Shown: one piece after another, positions 1-8,256 of the stretch
Layout of the letters: the number at the start of each line of letters is the position of its first letter
Numbering within the stretch: position 1 is the first letter of the stretch
The notes under the pieces: generated by a model
Told to the model about the DNA's origin: nothing
Database searches by the model: none
The model's input: only the letters and a program-made list of their open reading frames with translations
Assembly: GCA_903828595.1 (NCBI GenBank)
Contig: CAIKMS010000013.1
Coordinates: forward strand, 1 to 43,724
Source of the DNA: an uncultured Pseudomonadota bacterium
Lineage (GTDB): Bacteria > Pseudomonadota > Gammaproteobacteria > Steroidobacterales > Steroidobacteraceae
Reading direction: 5' to 3'
DNA: 43,724 bases
Program-made: the position numbers and the translations under genes

Positions 1-143
1 CGGCTGGAGCGATCAATGGGCAGCAAAGGCAGAACGGCCGCTCCGGTGACGATTTGACCCAGACTGCCAAGCAGACTGCGTCGGGAAGTCTGCTGCGCCA
101 GTGAGCGGGTGCGTCGTTCAATAAACTGATCTAACCATGCCAT
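1..143 (-). CDS. mauA: Methylamine/aromatic amine dehydrogenase light chain, N-terminal part
   Basis: Partial gene running off the left edge; only the first 47 codons are visible. The product starts MAWLDQFIERRTRSLAQQ and continues with a twin-arginine-like stretch (TSRRSLLGSLGQ), a hydrophobic segment and LPLLPIDR, which is the characteristic leader of the quinoprotein amine dehydrogenase small subunit. That subunit carries the tryptophan tryptophylquinone cofactor and acts in the periplasm, oxidising primary amines to aldehydes and ammonia. A good ribosome site (AAGGAG) lies about 9 bases upstream of the ATG. The gene follows mauB after a 37-base gap and is surely co-transcribed with it. 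The two tryptophans that form the cofactor lie outside the window, so activity cannot be judged. Methylamine and aromatic amine enzymes cannot be separated from this fragment. Confidence 0.85.
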   Translation of the reverse strand, partial: MAWLDQFIERRTRSLAQQTSRRSLLGSLGQIVTGAAVLPLLPIDRSS

Positions 144-180
144 GTCTTTAACTCCTTCAAAACCACCAACCGATGCACCG

Positions 181-1356
181 TTAAGGGTTAAACATCATCC
201 AGGGGGTTTGGCCTAATTGATGCTCAATGTGTTTGAGCTTGCCGGTGAGCCCGTCGTAAATGACTACGTCGGATTCTCCGCTGATGGCAAACAGCAGCGG
301 CTTATCATCCTGAGACACCTGTACAGAGATCACCGGCTTAAGCTTCGGTGAGCCCAAGGGCCAGCGGGCCAATCGCTGATGGGTGTCCATATCAAACACC
401 CAGATTTGCGTTCCACCTTCTTTGTGCATCTCCTGCCCACCGATGTGCATGGGGACGTACAGGCGTCGTAACGTCTGATTGATAGCGGCAATCTGCATAC
501 CACCCGGACGCCATTTGCCCTTTTCAAGCGGTGTCACCAAAGACCATGGCGCTTTCACAGAGGCCTTGCTGTCGGTGAAGTCAGCGTCATACACCAGGCC
601 GTCAAACGACAGGAAAGTCACGTGGCCTTTACCCGGAACGCCCTGCACAAAAACCGGATCCTTATCCACATCAAAGAAGGCGTCCGAAACGCTGCGACTT
701 ATTTCGTGTCCATCGGCATCCAAGGTGAGCGTCTGCAACGTGCCATTTTCGCAGATTGAACTGACTCGATTGGGTCCACCTGGGATCGCGACTACGCAGC
801 CGGCGGTATCAAGTTCGCCGATCAGAGCATTTTTTTGTACATCCACCAGGCCAATGGAGGAGGCGGGGGTTAAAAAAGGCACGTACAGCCAATGGCCGTC
901 ACTGCTAAATGGAAGACTGAAGTAAGTCGGCATTGAGTTCATTCGCTTCGGCGGCAGGTTGAGTTCACGCACGATGTTTAACGTCGTGGTATCGGTAAAC
1001 TCAATCACGTCCGTGCGTGTCCCGTGACTGCCATGACTAAAGTACGTGGATGCCGCGGCGAGTGTTTTTCCATCCGGTGAAAAACCCGGCGTGCCGAAGA
1101 AGCCCATATCCACCTGACCTAAACGTTTGTGGCTATCGCCATCAAACAAGTGCATTCGCAGGTCTATGCCATTGTTTATGGAGTCGTCAAACACCCATAT
1201 CCAGTGCGGTGACACGGCCGGTAGCTTGGTGAGCGTTAAGCGTTCTTCAGCGATCGGCGGGGGTACCGCCAGCGCGTTTTTTAACGCTGCGGTTGCCACT
1301 AACGCGACTAGGGCGATCCCTAAAGGGGAACGCGATGCAAACAATTTAGTCACCAT
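181..1356 (-). CDS. mauB: Quinoprotein amine dehydrogenase heavy chain (MauB/AauB)
   Basis: 391 residues with an N-terminal signal peptide (about residues 1-30, hydrophobic GIALVALVATAAL). The rest fits the seven-bladed propeller heavy chain of methylamine or aromatic amine dehydrogenase. Family-typical stretches are visible: DMGFFGTPGFSPDGKTL, HGTRTDVIEF, GKWRPGGMQ, and a C-terminal block with VSQDDKPLLFAISG and the ending HQLGQTPW. The heavy chain scaffolds the TTQ-bearing light chain in the periplasm, and electrons then pass to a blue copper protein or cytochrome. In characterised clusters mauE and mauD (or aauE and aauD) lie between the B and A genes; here A follows B directly, which is unusual. 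About 200 bases upstream (1357-1554) hold no gene and presumably contain the promoter. The length is slightly below the usual 400-430. Confidence 0.88.
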   Translation of the reverse strand: MVTKLFASRSPLGIALVALVATAALKNALAVPPPIAEERLTLTKLPAVSPHWIWVFDDSINNGIDLRMHLFDGDSHKRLGQVDMGFFGTPGFSPDGKTLAAASTYFSHGSHGTRTDVIEFTDTTTLNIVRELNLPPKRMNSMPTYFSLPFSSDGHWLYVPFLTPASSIGLVDVQKNALIGELDTAGCVVAIPGGPNRVSSICENGTLQTLTLDADGHEISRSVSDAFFDVDKDPVFVQGVPGKGHVTFLSFDGLVYDADFTDSKASVKAPWSLVTPLEKGKWRPGGMQIAAINQTLRRLYVPMHIGGQEMHKEGGTQIWVFDMDTHQRLARWPLGSPKLKPVISVQVSQDDKPLLFAISGESDVVIYDGLTGKLKHIEHQLGQTPWMMFNP

Positions 1357-1554
1357 GATTTGCCCTGTGTTCTAAAGGCACGTAAGGCTTCACCCATTCG
1401 GGATTAAGACTAAGCCGCCGTGCTCAATTCATCGAAATAGTTACTTGTATATTCGCACAGGCATGGGCCGCTCGATAGGCTAGCAATCGGTGGCTATCTA
1501 TGCGTAGGAGCACATATGAGCTGCAGGAAATGCTGCAACGCAAAACGTTAATGA

Positions 1555-3234
1555 CTAATCGGAAAGCAGGCTAGCAAGGAGGCCGCCGACGACCGCCGCA
1601 CCGACGGTGAGGCCAATGCCTGAGTCGGCATTGGGAGTCTGTTCGCCGTCGTCTTCTTGTTCGATGCGTGACACCACCCAGTCGAACTTGCCACTCGTGA
1701 CCGCGGCTTTGCAATAACGGCATTCGCCGATCTGAGTGAGCGCAACGGGTGCGCCGCAGCTAGGGCAGGTGTTCTCCAGCGTGCCGGCTTTACCCAGGGT
1801 GGGCACACCCACGGAGCGTTGGAAAGTCCATTGCTCGCTGAAGGTCCGGACACTACGATCCCCAAAGACGAGACGATTATTCGCGTCGACTTCGTAGTCG
1901 GCGCAGGAAGCGGTGATTTGGACGGTCAGATCATCAAACACCCGCCCATGGACGATGCGAACCGGCTTGATACCCAGCACGTTCAAGTGCTCCATCACGT
2001 TTCGCCTGCCTTCACCGGCCATGGCTTCTAGCTGCGCTCGCCAGGCAAAATAAGCCCCCACGCTAAGAAAGCCTCGTCCTGCTTCCAAGTTCTGTTGGCA
2101 CCACGCGTCTTGTAAAGCGGTGAAAGCCGTTTTGACGCGCGTTAAAAACGCGTCCATTGAAAAAGCCGGATCCGCACTCGTTAAGGCCTGGATTCCCTCA
2201 TGCACGGTCGGCGCAGCCAGCACAAACGAAGCGTCGTTGGTATAGCCCATAAAAGGTGCCGCGGTTACGGCACTGACTACCCAGTCCACGCTTCCGTTGG
2301 TGACATTGGCCTTACAGTGCGTGCAGCTGCCGTCTAAAGTCAGATGCAGTTCACCGCCACAGGCTGGACATTTGGCGGCCGTCACGCCGCCGTTGACGGC
2401 CGTGACGGCATTAGCTGCCCTCCTAAAAGTCCAGCGCTCGCCGTGCCGGGTGTCTTCACCCTCATCACTCAATACGTGCTGGGCATCGTCGAGGGTTTTT
2501 TCGCGATAGACCGTATCAAAGTGCAGAGTCACTCTCTGGCCCTGCGCATCGGTCTGCGCGGCTACCACATGCATTGCGCGTACGTTGAGTGACTCTAGCA
2601 GTTGATGCTGATGGGCTGCTTCGCGCTGCGCTAAGCCTTTAGCCACTTGCGCAAATAACGGTGAGTCGAAGTAGGGCTGCAAGCTCTTCGCATCATTGGC
2701 CTGGATGGCGCGTTTGACCAGGAAGAACGTCATTTCAGCTCGCTGCAGAAACGACTCAATTTCAAAGTCAGGGTCATGCTCACGAAGTTCTGCCAAGCCT
2801 GCGGGTGCCTGCGGTTTGAGCTGCTGCTGATAAGGGGAGTCTGCGTAGCTTGCGGCGATAGCACCGGCCGCGGCGCCCAGTCCTGTTCCGGCGGCGGTAT
2901 GCAACCCACTCGAGGTGGATGACCCGGAATCGTCCTGAGCAGCTCGGTTTAACCAGCGATAGATCAGATAGGCCACCAAGATCAGTAGCAACAGGGCAAT
3001 GAGTCCACCGCCGCCACCGCCTCCACCCGTCGAAGACCCCACCATCGGTGACGCGCCGCCAAAGCCGATACCGCCGCCACCGCTAAAGCCGCCACCGTGG
3101 CCGCCGCCGCCATGACTGCTTCCGCCATGACTGCCGCCACCGGCGCGTGCCCAGACGCCATCCGACAAAGACAGCAAGGCGATCGCCGCGTACGTCAATC
3201 GCCCCCTAGTTAACCCTTGCTTGGCAAGCCACAT
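1555..3234 (-). CDS. Membrane protein with two TIM44-like domains and two zinc ribbons
   Basis: 559 residues from the ATG at 3234, which overlaps the stop of the upstream SPFH gene in a TAATG junction; a longer reading frame exists but would overlap that gene by over 100 bases. Order: signal-like segment (about 5-30), a Gly/His-rich stretch (31-77), a transmembrane helix (78-96), a TIM44-like domain (about 154-275), a CxxC...CxxC zinc ribbon (289-308), a second TIM44-like domain (about 354-475) and a second zinc ribbon (490-508), each ribbon followed by a near-identical DWVVS motif. The two halves are clearly an internal duplication. TIM44-like domains bind membranes or proteins in known families. 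With the adjacent SPFH protein this resembles a membrane-associated complex, perhaps for membrane stress, but the function is inferred only from context. Confidence 0.8.
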   Translation of the reverse strand: MWLAKQGLTRGRLTYAAIALLSLSDGVWARAGGGSHGGSSHGGGGHGGGFSGGGGIGFGGASPMVGSSTGGGGGGGGLIALLLLILVAYLIYRWLNRAAQDDSGSSTSSGLHTAAGTGLGAAAGAIAASYADSPYQQQLKPQAPAGLAELREHDPDFEIESFLQRAEMTFFLVKRAIQANDAKSLQPYFDSPLFAQVAKGLAQREAAHQHQLLESLNVRAMHVVAAQTDAQGQRVTLHFDTVYREKTLDDAQHVLSDEGEDTRHGERWTFRRAANAVTAVNGGVTAAKCPACGGELHLTLDGSCTHCKANVTNGSVDWVVSAVTAAPFMGYTNDASFVLAAPTVHEGIQALTSADPAFSMDAFLTRVKTAFTALQDAWCQQNLEAGRGFLSVGAYFAWRAQLEAMAGEGRRNVMEHLNVLGIKPVRIVHGRVFDDLTVQITASCADYEVDANNRLVFGDRSVRTFSEQWTFQRSVGVPTLGKAGTLENTCPSCGAPVALTQIGECRYCKAAVTSGKFDWVVSRIEQEDDGEQTPNADSGIGLTVGAAVVGGLLASLLSD

Positions 3235-4337
3235 TAGCTGACTGCGGCTCCACAGCCACCACAAAAATGGGCACCAGCCGCCAGGGCCTGACCACACTGT
3301 GTGCAGTGCGCCGGCGCCGGCGGCGCCAAAGGCTTGCCGCAACTCGCGCAGAACTTAGCTCCCGGCGGGTTAGCGGCGTTACAACTTGCGCAGCTGGAGC
3401 CCGGCGCGACGGGCGCAACGGGCGCAACGGGCGAGCTGGGCTGAGCACCGAGTCCGCCACCGGCCGGCGGCGCGCTTCCCGCCAATCCACCGACCATGCC
3501 ACCCAGTCCCATACCCACACCCAAAATAGCGGGGTTGCCGGCGCCGCCACCGGCGGCAGCTCCTTCCCCGATGCCCTTGAGTGCGGCCCCCACACCGTAC
3601 TCGCGAAACCCTCCGGCCAGGCGGGTGTACGCCGCATCCTTACGAAGACCTTTCAAGGTTTCTTCGTCGGTGGGGTTCAAGGAAATCGTAATGTTTCCTA
3701 AGGTCGTGATGGTCAAACCGTAGGGGGCGAGTGAGCCTTGCACGTCAGTTAACAGGGCGGACTCAATGTCACTGGTCCGTCCGGCAATGCCCAGCACCGG
3801 CCACTTTTCGGTCGTCAGTTTTTTCACCACCCCGGTGCGCAGGGCTTTTAACAGCTGCTCACGCGCCCAGTCGGTGATCATGTCGTTCGTGCCCTGACGC
3901 GTACCCACCAGCTTTAAGATCAGAGCGGAAGGGTCTGAAACTTTCAGGGCGTACTCACCAAAGACGCGCAAACCCACGGCTAAACCGGTTTCGGGGTCTT
4001 CAATGTTGTCGACAGGGCCTCCAAAGGGCAGGCTGACAAACTCACGAGTTCCCACAAAGTAAACTTCGGCGCGGTACATGTTCCCGCCGCTGGCCAAATC
4101 AATGATGTCCCCTAAAAAAGGCCATAATGCACCATCCAAGGTGGAGCGCCCTTGGGGCATGGTGCCCACCACTTTGCCCTCTTTGATGAACAGCGCTGTC
4201 TCGTCCGGTTGAACCGTGATCTGGGTCAATTTGCGAATGGTCAGATCAGGCCACTTGTAAAGAATTTCATCCTTGGCTTCGTCAGGCCTTGCGATGAATT
4301 GGCGGGTCAAATCATTGCCTTTTCCAAACAAACTCAT
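3234..4337 (-). CDS. SPFH-domain protein with C-terminal double zinc ribbon (YdjI-like)
   Basis: 367 residues starting MSLFGKGNDLTRQFI. The ATG at 4337 has a good AAGGGA ribosome site, whereas the in-frame ATG at 4391 has none. The first about 240 residues match the SPFH/'virion core protein' group (EILYKWPDLTI, ETALFIKEGKVVG, a mid-domain NMYRAEVYFVGTREF, FGEYALKVSDP). A Gly/Ala/Pro-rich linker follows, then two zinc ribbons: CASCNAANPPGAKFCASCG and CTQCGQALAAGAHFCGGCG. SPFH proteins oligomerise on membranes. In Bacillus subtilis the related YdjI works with YdjG/YdjH in a PspA-linked membrane stress response. Here the partner is the coupled TIM44-zinc-ribbon gene just downstream (one-base overlap). 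No pspA-like gene is seen nearby. Family assignment is firm; the role is inferred. Confidence 0.82.
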   Translation of the reverse strand: MSLFGKGNDLTRQFIARPDEAKDEILYKWPDLTIRKLTQITVQPDETALFIKEGKVVGTMPQGRSTLDGALWPFLGDIIDLASGGNMYRAEVYFVGTREFVSLPFGGPVDNIEDPETGLAVGLRVFGEYALKVSDPSALILKLVGTRQGTNDMITDWAREQLLKALRTGVVKKLTTEKWPVLGIAGRTSDIESALLTDVQGSLAPYGLTITTLGNITISLNPTDEETLKGLRKDAAYTRLAGGFREYGVGAALKGIGEGAAAGGGAGNPAILGVGMGLGGMVGGLAGSAPPAGGGLGAQPSSPVAPVAPVAPGSSCASCNAANPPGAKFCASCGKPLAPPAPAHCTQCGQALAAGAHFCGGCGAAVS

Positions 4338-4448
4338 GAGATTTCCCTTTGTGGTTCCAACCAGCTGTGACCCATCGTATACCCGGATCATGAAGGATTG
4401 GGTGAATCGGATCCAAATATTAACGCCTGAGTCAGGTTTTTCTAACCG

Positions 4449-5264
4449 CTACTTAAAGTCGGGTTCGCTTTGCACAAATTCAAGCGCGGTTTTCCTTAAT
4501 ACAGCAACCAGATGATGGGCCCAAAGCGTTTGTCCGGTCAGATCGCTTATTAGGTCTTGGCGTAGTTCTATCTCGGCATAAGCAAGGCCGCGACGATCAG
4601 CATGCTCAGGCACCGTGAAGTCTGTCTCATCGCTCATAAAGTAAGGCTGGTTTTCAGCAACCTCAAGGCCGGTTTGTGCACGCAGATTTGCAGCCAATTT
4701 TTGAGCAAAAGCCGGGTTTCGGTTGTACAAAACGGCCGCACTCATTGTGCGGGCCACGCCTTTAAAGATCGGCGTCATGCTGTGCTGGGCGAGAATGAGC
4801 GTGGGTTGCTTTTGTACTTCGCGCTCGTCAAGGATTGAGCGTATCGCCGCATGATAGGGCTCAAATAAGCTGACGCGTCGCTGTTCCCGATCTGCTGCAG
4901 AGAGATTGTCATTGCCCGGGATCGCCGTCCATTCACTCATAACCGGTATGGACGTGCCCACGCGAGGGTCGCGGTTGCAGTCAATGACCAGGCGGGAATA
5001 GTTCTGTGCAATTAAGGGCGCGTCGAGCACGTGCGATAATTGTGTGGCGACGGCTAGCGCGCCGATATCCCAGGCGATGTGGCGGGCGAGCTCAGTTGCC
5101 GTTAAACCCAGATTATGAAGCACCCGCGGTATGCGGGCGCTGGCGTGATCGACCACGATCACGAAAGGGGATCGCCCGTGGCGATTCACCACCTGAAAGG
5201 CGGGCGGCTCCTGCGCTAGTAACAGGCTGTTCGCGGGTGCGGGTTGAGCGTGAACTTCAGACAT
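4449..5264 (-). CDS. N-formylglutamate amidohydrolase family protein
   Basis: 271 residues, a typical length for the family. Diagnostic blocks are FVIVVDHASARIPR (metal-binding Asp-His near residues 38-42), HIAWDIGALAV, LIAQNYSRLVIDCNRDP (about 96-112), LAQHSMTPI (about 158-166) and YAEIELRQDLI near the C-terminus. Characterised members hydrolyse N-formyl-L-glutamate to formate and glutamate, the last step of one histidine breakdown route. No hut genes are next to it, so a different N-acyl amino acid or peptide substrate is possible. It looks cytoplasmic, with no signal peptide. It lies 111 bases upstream of the SPFH gene on the same strand and may share a transcript with it. The ribosome site is weak (GAG about 5 bases before the ATG). 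Confidence 0.82.
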   Translation of the reverse strand: MSEVHAQPAPANSLLLAQEPPAFQVVNRHGRSPFVIVVDHASARIPRVLHNLGLTATELARHIAWDIGALAVATQLSHVLDAPLIAQNYSRLVIDCNRDPRVGTSIPVMSEWTAIPGNDNLSAADREQRRVSLFEPYHAAIRSILDEREVQKQPTLILAQHSMTPIFKGVARTMSAAVLYNRNPAFAQKLAANLRAQTGLEVAENQPYFMSDETDFTVPEHADRRGLAYAEIELRQDLISDLTGQTLWAHHLVAVLRKTALEFVQSEPDFK

Positions 5265-5320
5265 TGCGCTCGTGCTGTAGGCTATAGCGTTGGCAGAGAG
5301 TGACCTAAATCAGGAGCGAT

Positions 5321-6085
5321 TTAAAGATCCTTCATGAGGATCAGTTTGATGACCCTGTGATCGGTAGCGCTGGTGAGTCCGGCGCCTATGCCTAATTCAA
5401 TATCCACCCACGGCGTGTGGTGATCAGCGACCAGAAAGAGTTGATGGGTCTGTTGGTTGGCTGGCGAAAAACGATGAAGCTCACCAAAGTTATCGTACTC
5501 CTCGAGGGCCAGTCGGGTGTTGCCGCTGACTTTCATAGCCACGCGCGTCGCGGGCACAAACTCACAATGCGCCAGTCCCGTGTAAGAGTTATCGACGATC
5601 GGGTTAAACACGATGTCGAATCGCCCCAGGTGCGCACCGATGATCGGGCGTATTTCTGAGGTATAGCGGCGCGTGTCCCAATGGGCGGTGTTAACACTGA
5701 ATTCGAAATTCACACCGTAGAAGATCTTTCGATCGGCCGCATGCGGTGATACGAAAAGAGCGCGAACCTTAGCACCGTTGTAAGTGAGGGCTGCCTTGTT
5801 GGTTAGCGAGTACAAGGGCAGGTAAAGGCCTGCCTCAAACCAGTCTTTAACCCCGTAGGCCCACTCGACCGTCCCGTTGACCGAGTGCTCGGGAGTTATG
5901 CCACCCGGGAAGGCCGGCGTTTTCGATCCGCTGGCCGTGTAGTTACTGTGCAGATCAAGGCCAAACGTCCCCGGCTCGGCGATGCTGGCGTCATAGACTT
6001 GAATCTCGTCAGTCTGTGCGTGACTGGCTGGAATCAGCGCGACGATCAGCACCCCGAGGAGTAAGGCCTTCGATATTAGCGACAC
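5321..6085 (-). CDS. Exported hypothetical protein, putative outer-membrane barrel
   Basis: The reading frame opens with a TTG at 6151, but the GTG at 6085 gives a textbook signal peptide (MSLISKALLLGVLIVALIPASHA, then QTDEIQ) and is preferred; this start yields 254 residues. The mature part begins EIQVYDASIAEPGTFGLDLHSNYT and then runs as alternating hydrophobic and aromatic stretches (VEWAYGVKDWFEAGLYLPLY, IFYGVNFEFSVNT, LGRFDIVFNPIVDNS, RLALEEYDNFG, WVDIELGIGAGL). This suggests a small beta-barrel of the kind found in many gammaproteobacteria as uncharacterised proteins or 'transporters'. No enzymatic motif is seen. A perfect 11-base inverted repeat at 6140-6174 covers the TTG, another reason to doubt that start. 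Function unknown. Confidence 0.68.
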   Translation of the reverse strand: MSLISKALLLGVLIVALIPASHAQTDEIQVYDASIAEPGTFGLDLHSNYTASGSKTPAFPGGITPEHSVNGTVEWAYGVKDWFEAGLYLPLYSLTNKAALTYNGAKVRALFVSPHAADRKIFYGVNFEFSVNTAHWDTRRYTSEIRPIIGAHLGRFDIVFNPIVDNSYTGLAHCEFVPATRVAMKVSGNTRLALEEYDNFGELHRFSPANQQTHQLFLVADHHTPWVDIELGIGAGLTSATDHRVIKLILMKDL

Positions 6086-6139
6086 GACTATTCTTACCAA
6101 TAATTGACGGGTTGCCGGAGCGGGTGTGGCCGGTGGGCT

Positions 6140-6174
6140 CGTGTTCTCCAACGTATACTTCGATGGAGAACACG
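6140..6174. terminator. 11-bp perfect inverted repeat between two minus-strand genes
   Basis: The arms CGTGTTCTCCA (6140-6150) and TGGAGAACACG (6164-6174) are perfectly complementary across a 13-base spacer that itself contains GTATAC. The repeat lies 23 bases after the stop of the metallo-hydrolase gene and just before the exported barrel gene, covering the TTG at its upstream end. No T-run follows on the minus strand. It may be a processing or attenuator hairpin or a protein-binding site rather than a classical terminator. Confidence 0.4.
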
Positions 6175-6197
6175 GCTGGCCTGACGCGGTTAAGCGC

Positions 6198-7160
6198 TTA
6201 ATGGATTTTCAATGACGTGTAATTGACCGGCACGTAGGTGTAGCCGGCATCGACAGCGCGCAGATGGCCCAGAGCCGGGAAGGGCAGGTGGGCTCCGCCG
6301 ACCATCTCGCCGGACTTGGCTACGTCAGCAAAAATACGCGTACGCGCGACCAAAGCGGTAGCGGGATCCGTGTCGTAAACGATGGTGACCGATGGGTTGG
6401 CGAACTGCACCGAGGCGACGTGCATGAGGTCACCCCATAGGACTAGCCGTTCACCGCGGCTTTGCACGACGTACACCGAGTGTCCAGGCGTGTGCCCGGC
6501 GGTGGTAACCGCGCGAATGCCGGCGATCAGCTCTTGGTCACCCGTGAAGGGTTTTAGTTGTCCGCTAGTGCTATACGGCTTGAGAGCAGCGTTCGCATTT
6601 TCAAAGCCACTTTTGCCATCAGCCGGTGCCCCACGCAGATTGTCAGGGTTCAGCCAATAATCGGTTTCGGCTTTAGCGATGCGCACGGTGGCGTGCTTAA
6701 AGACGGCCTTACCGTGATCTACCAGACCGCCGATATGGTCAGGGTGCAGGTGAGTGATATACACCTCATCAACCTGATCCGGCGTGTACCCTGCAGCGCG
6801 CAGGTTATGGACTAAGTTACCCAGCGTCGGACCAAAAAACTGGCCGGCGCCACTGTCGATCAGGACTAACTTGGTACCCGTGTTGATCAGAAAACCGTTG
6901 ACTGAAGCCTCAACCGGATCTTTGAGAAAGGACCGGGTCAGGGCGGCACTCAGATCCGTCGCGTCTATCGAGGCCAGTAGTTTGCCGACGGGCATGGGAA
7001 AGGTTCCGTCAGACAGTACGGTGACTTCCATATCGCCGAGCATCGTTCGGTAATAGCCTGGCGCTTGAGTTTTCTGCAGGGGCGCTGCGGCGTTGGTCAG
7101 TGACGAGAGTAAAACGCTGGCCAGAACGCTTGTCATTACTAGGCGCCAAGTGATCATCAT
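6198..7160 (-). CDS. Exported MBL-fold metallo-hydrolase
   Basis: 320 residues with a signal peptide ending about residue 25 (VLASVLLSSLTNAAA). The metallo-beta-lactamase signature THLHPDH (His137, His139, Asp141, His142) is intact, followed by TTAGHTPGHS, the bridging-ligand GDLMH and a late HLPFP histidine. The layout (TVLSDGTFPMPV near the start, AGYTPDQVDEVYITHLHPDHIGGL) is that of the methyl parathion hydrolase/lactonase-like branch. Natural substrates of that branch are often lactones or esters, and the particular substrate cannot be read from sequence. It is likely periplasmic. An ATG-ATG start has a GGAG ribosome site 9 bases upstream. The gene stands between an isoaspartyl peptidase (upstream, same strand) and the exported barrel gene. 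Confidence 0.83.
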   Translation of the reverse strand: MMITWRLVMTSVLASVLLSSLTNAAAPLQKTQAPGYYRTMLGDMEVTVLSDGTFPMPVGKLLASIDATDLSAALTRSFLKDPVEASVNGFLINTGTKLVLIDSGAGQFFGPTLGNLVHNLRAAGYTPDQVDEVYITHLHPDHIGGLVDHGKAVFKHATVRIAKAETDYWLNPDNLRGAPADGKSGFENANAALKPYSTSGQLKPFTGDQELIAGIRAVTTAGHTPGHSVYVVQSRGERLVLWGDLMHVASVQFANPSVTIVYDTDPATALVARTRIFADVAKSGEMVGGAHLPFPALGHLRAVDAGYTYVPVNYTSLKIH

Positions 7161-7233
7161 GAGGGTCTACTCCTAATCTATTCCAACAAACAATCGCTAA
7201 GATGATACGCGATAGGGTTCAAATTGATGTGCG

Positions 7234-8112
7234 TTAACGGGCCGCGGCGTGAATGGAGCCATCCGGCAGCAAATAAGCGTGCTTCATACCGTAAGCGTTG
7301 TAGGAGGCACGAATCTCACCCTGACGAGTCATCGCAATCAATCCTCCGGCTCCGTTTGCCGACTGCACGTCGGCCAGTACGGCGGCTACGGCTTCCTCGA
7401 GGGTGCCGTGGCCAAAGCGTAGGCGATGAGCCACCTGAACCGCGGCTGCCCGCCGAATAAAGGCCTCTCCGTGTCCGGTGCAGGACACCGCGACCTGCGT
7501 ATCCGCCCAGGTGCTGGCACCCACCAGCGGCGTGTCGCCGACGCGACCCGGATATTTATGCAGTAAGCCTCCCGTGGAGGTGGCGGCGGCTAGGTGACCG
7601 TGCTGGTCAAGCACCACACAGCCTACCGTTCCATGACCACCCGCGTCGGCGCAGGCGAAACTTTCACCGGTTAAAGCCGGCGTGAACCAGCTGCTCGGGT
7701 CGTCAATGGGTTCAAGGCCCTTTTCTCGCGCAAAGCGCGCCGCGCCTTGGCTGACGAGCAGTACGTGCGGACTGTGATCCATGAGCGCTCGGGCCACTTG
7801 AATCGGACTTTTAAAACCTTGCAGCGCGGCGACCGCGCCAGCCGTCCCGCGGGCGCCGTCCATGAGGCAGGCATCCAGTTCGTAGTCACCCTCGGCATTG
7901 GCCGAGGCGCCACGCCCGGCGATGTACAAACCGCAGCGTTCCATAGCGATGATCGCCTGGCTTGCAACGTCGATAGCCGCTGCACCCTCTTGAAGTTGGG
8001 TACGGGCTTGGGCGGTCACCGTGCGCAGTTGCTCGATTTGTGGCGTGTAGTCGTGTTGCGGATCAAAACCGGCGCCGCCGTGCAGGGCAAATCCAAAGGG
8101 GGCTAAGGGCAT
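7234..8112 (-). CDS. iaaA: Isoaspartyl peptidase/L-asparaginase (Ntn hydrolase)
   Basis: 292 residues from the ATG at 8112 (GGAG ribosome site 5 bases upstream; an earlier start at 8163 lacks one and adds non-family residues). The N-terminus PFGFALHGGAG, the GRGASANAEGDYELDACLMDG block (67-86) and the autocleavage/catalytic site GGHGTVGCVVLD, with Thr162 as the new N-terminal nucleophile, are all present, followed by TSTGGLLHKYPGRVGDTPLVGA and the SCTGHGEAF substrate loop. The enzyme matures by self-cleavage into alpha and beta chains and removes beta-aspartyl residues from peptides, with some asparaginase activity. It is cytoplasmic. It is transcribed divergently from the neighbouring amidohydrolase gene; together with nearby peptidases it fits a peptide-scavenging lifestyle. 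Confidence 0.88.
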   Translation of the reverse strand: MPLAPFGFALHGGAGFDPQHDYTPQIEQLRTVTAQARTQLQEGAAAIDVASQAIIAMERCGLYIAGRGASANAEGDYELDACLMDGARGTAGAVAALQGFKSPIQVARALMDHSPHVLLVSQGAARFAREKGLEPIDDPSSWFTPALTGESFACADAGGHGTVGCVVLDQHGHLAAATSTGGLLHKYPGRVGDTPLVGASTWADTQVAVSCTGHGEAFIRRAAAVQVAHRLRFGHGTLEEAVAAVLADVQSANGAGGLIAMTRQGEIRASYNAYGMKHAYLLPDGSIHAAAR

Positions 8113-8256
8113 GACGGCTCCGAGTCTGTGGGATGAGCAGATGATAGTCGCAACCACCGTCATGGCATACGACAGATGAGATACCGTAGAGTAGGTGGGG
8201 TGATGGTGTTGGGCCTTGATTTTCCATCAATCCTAAAATTGTGACGGGGACTGTCT

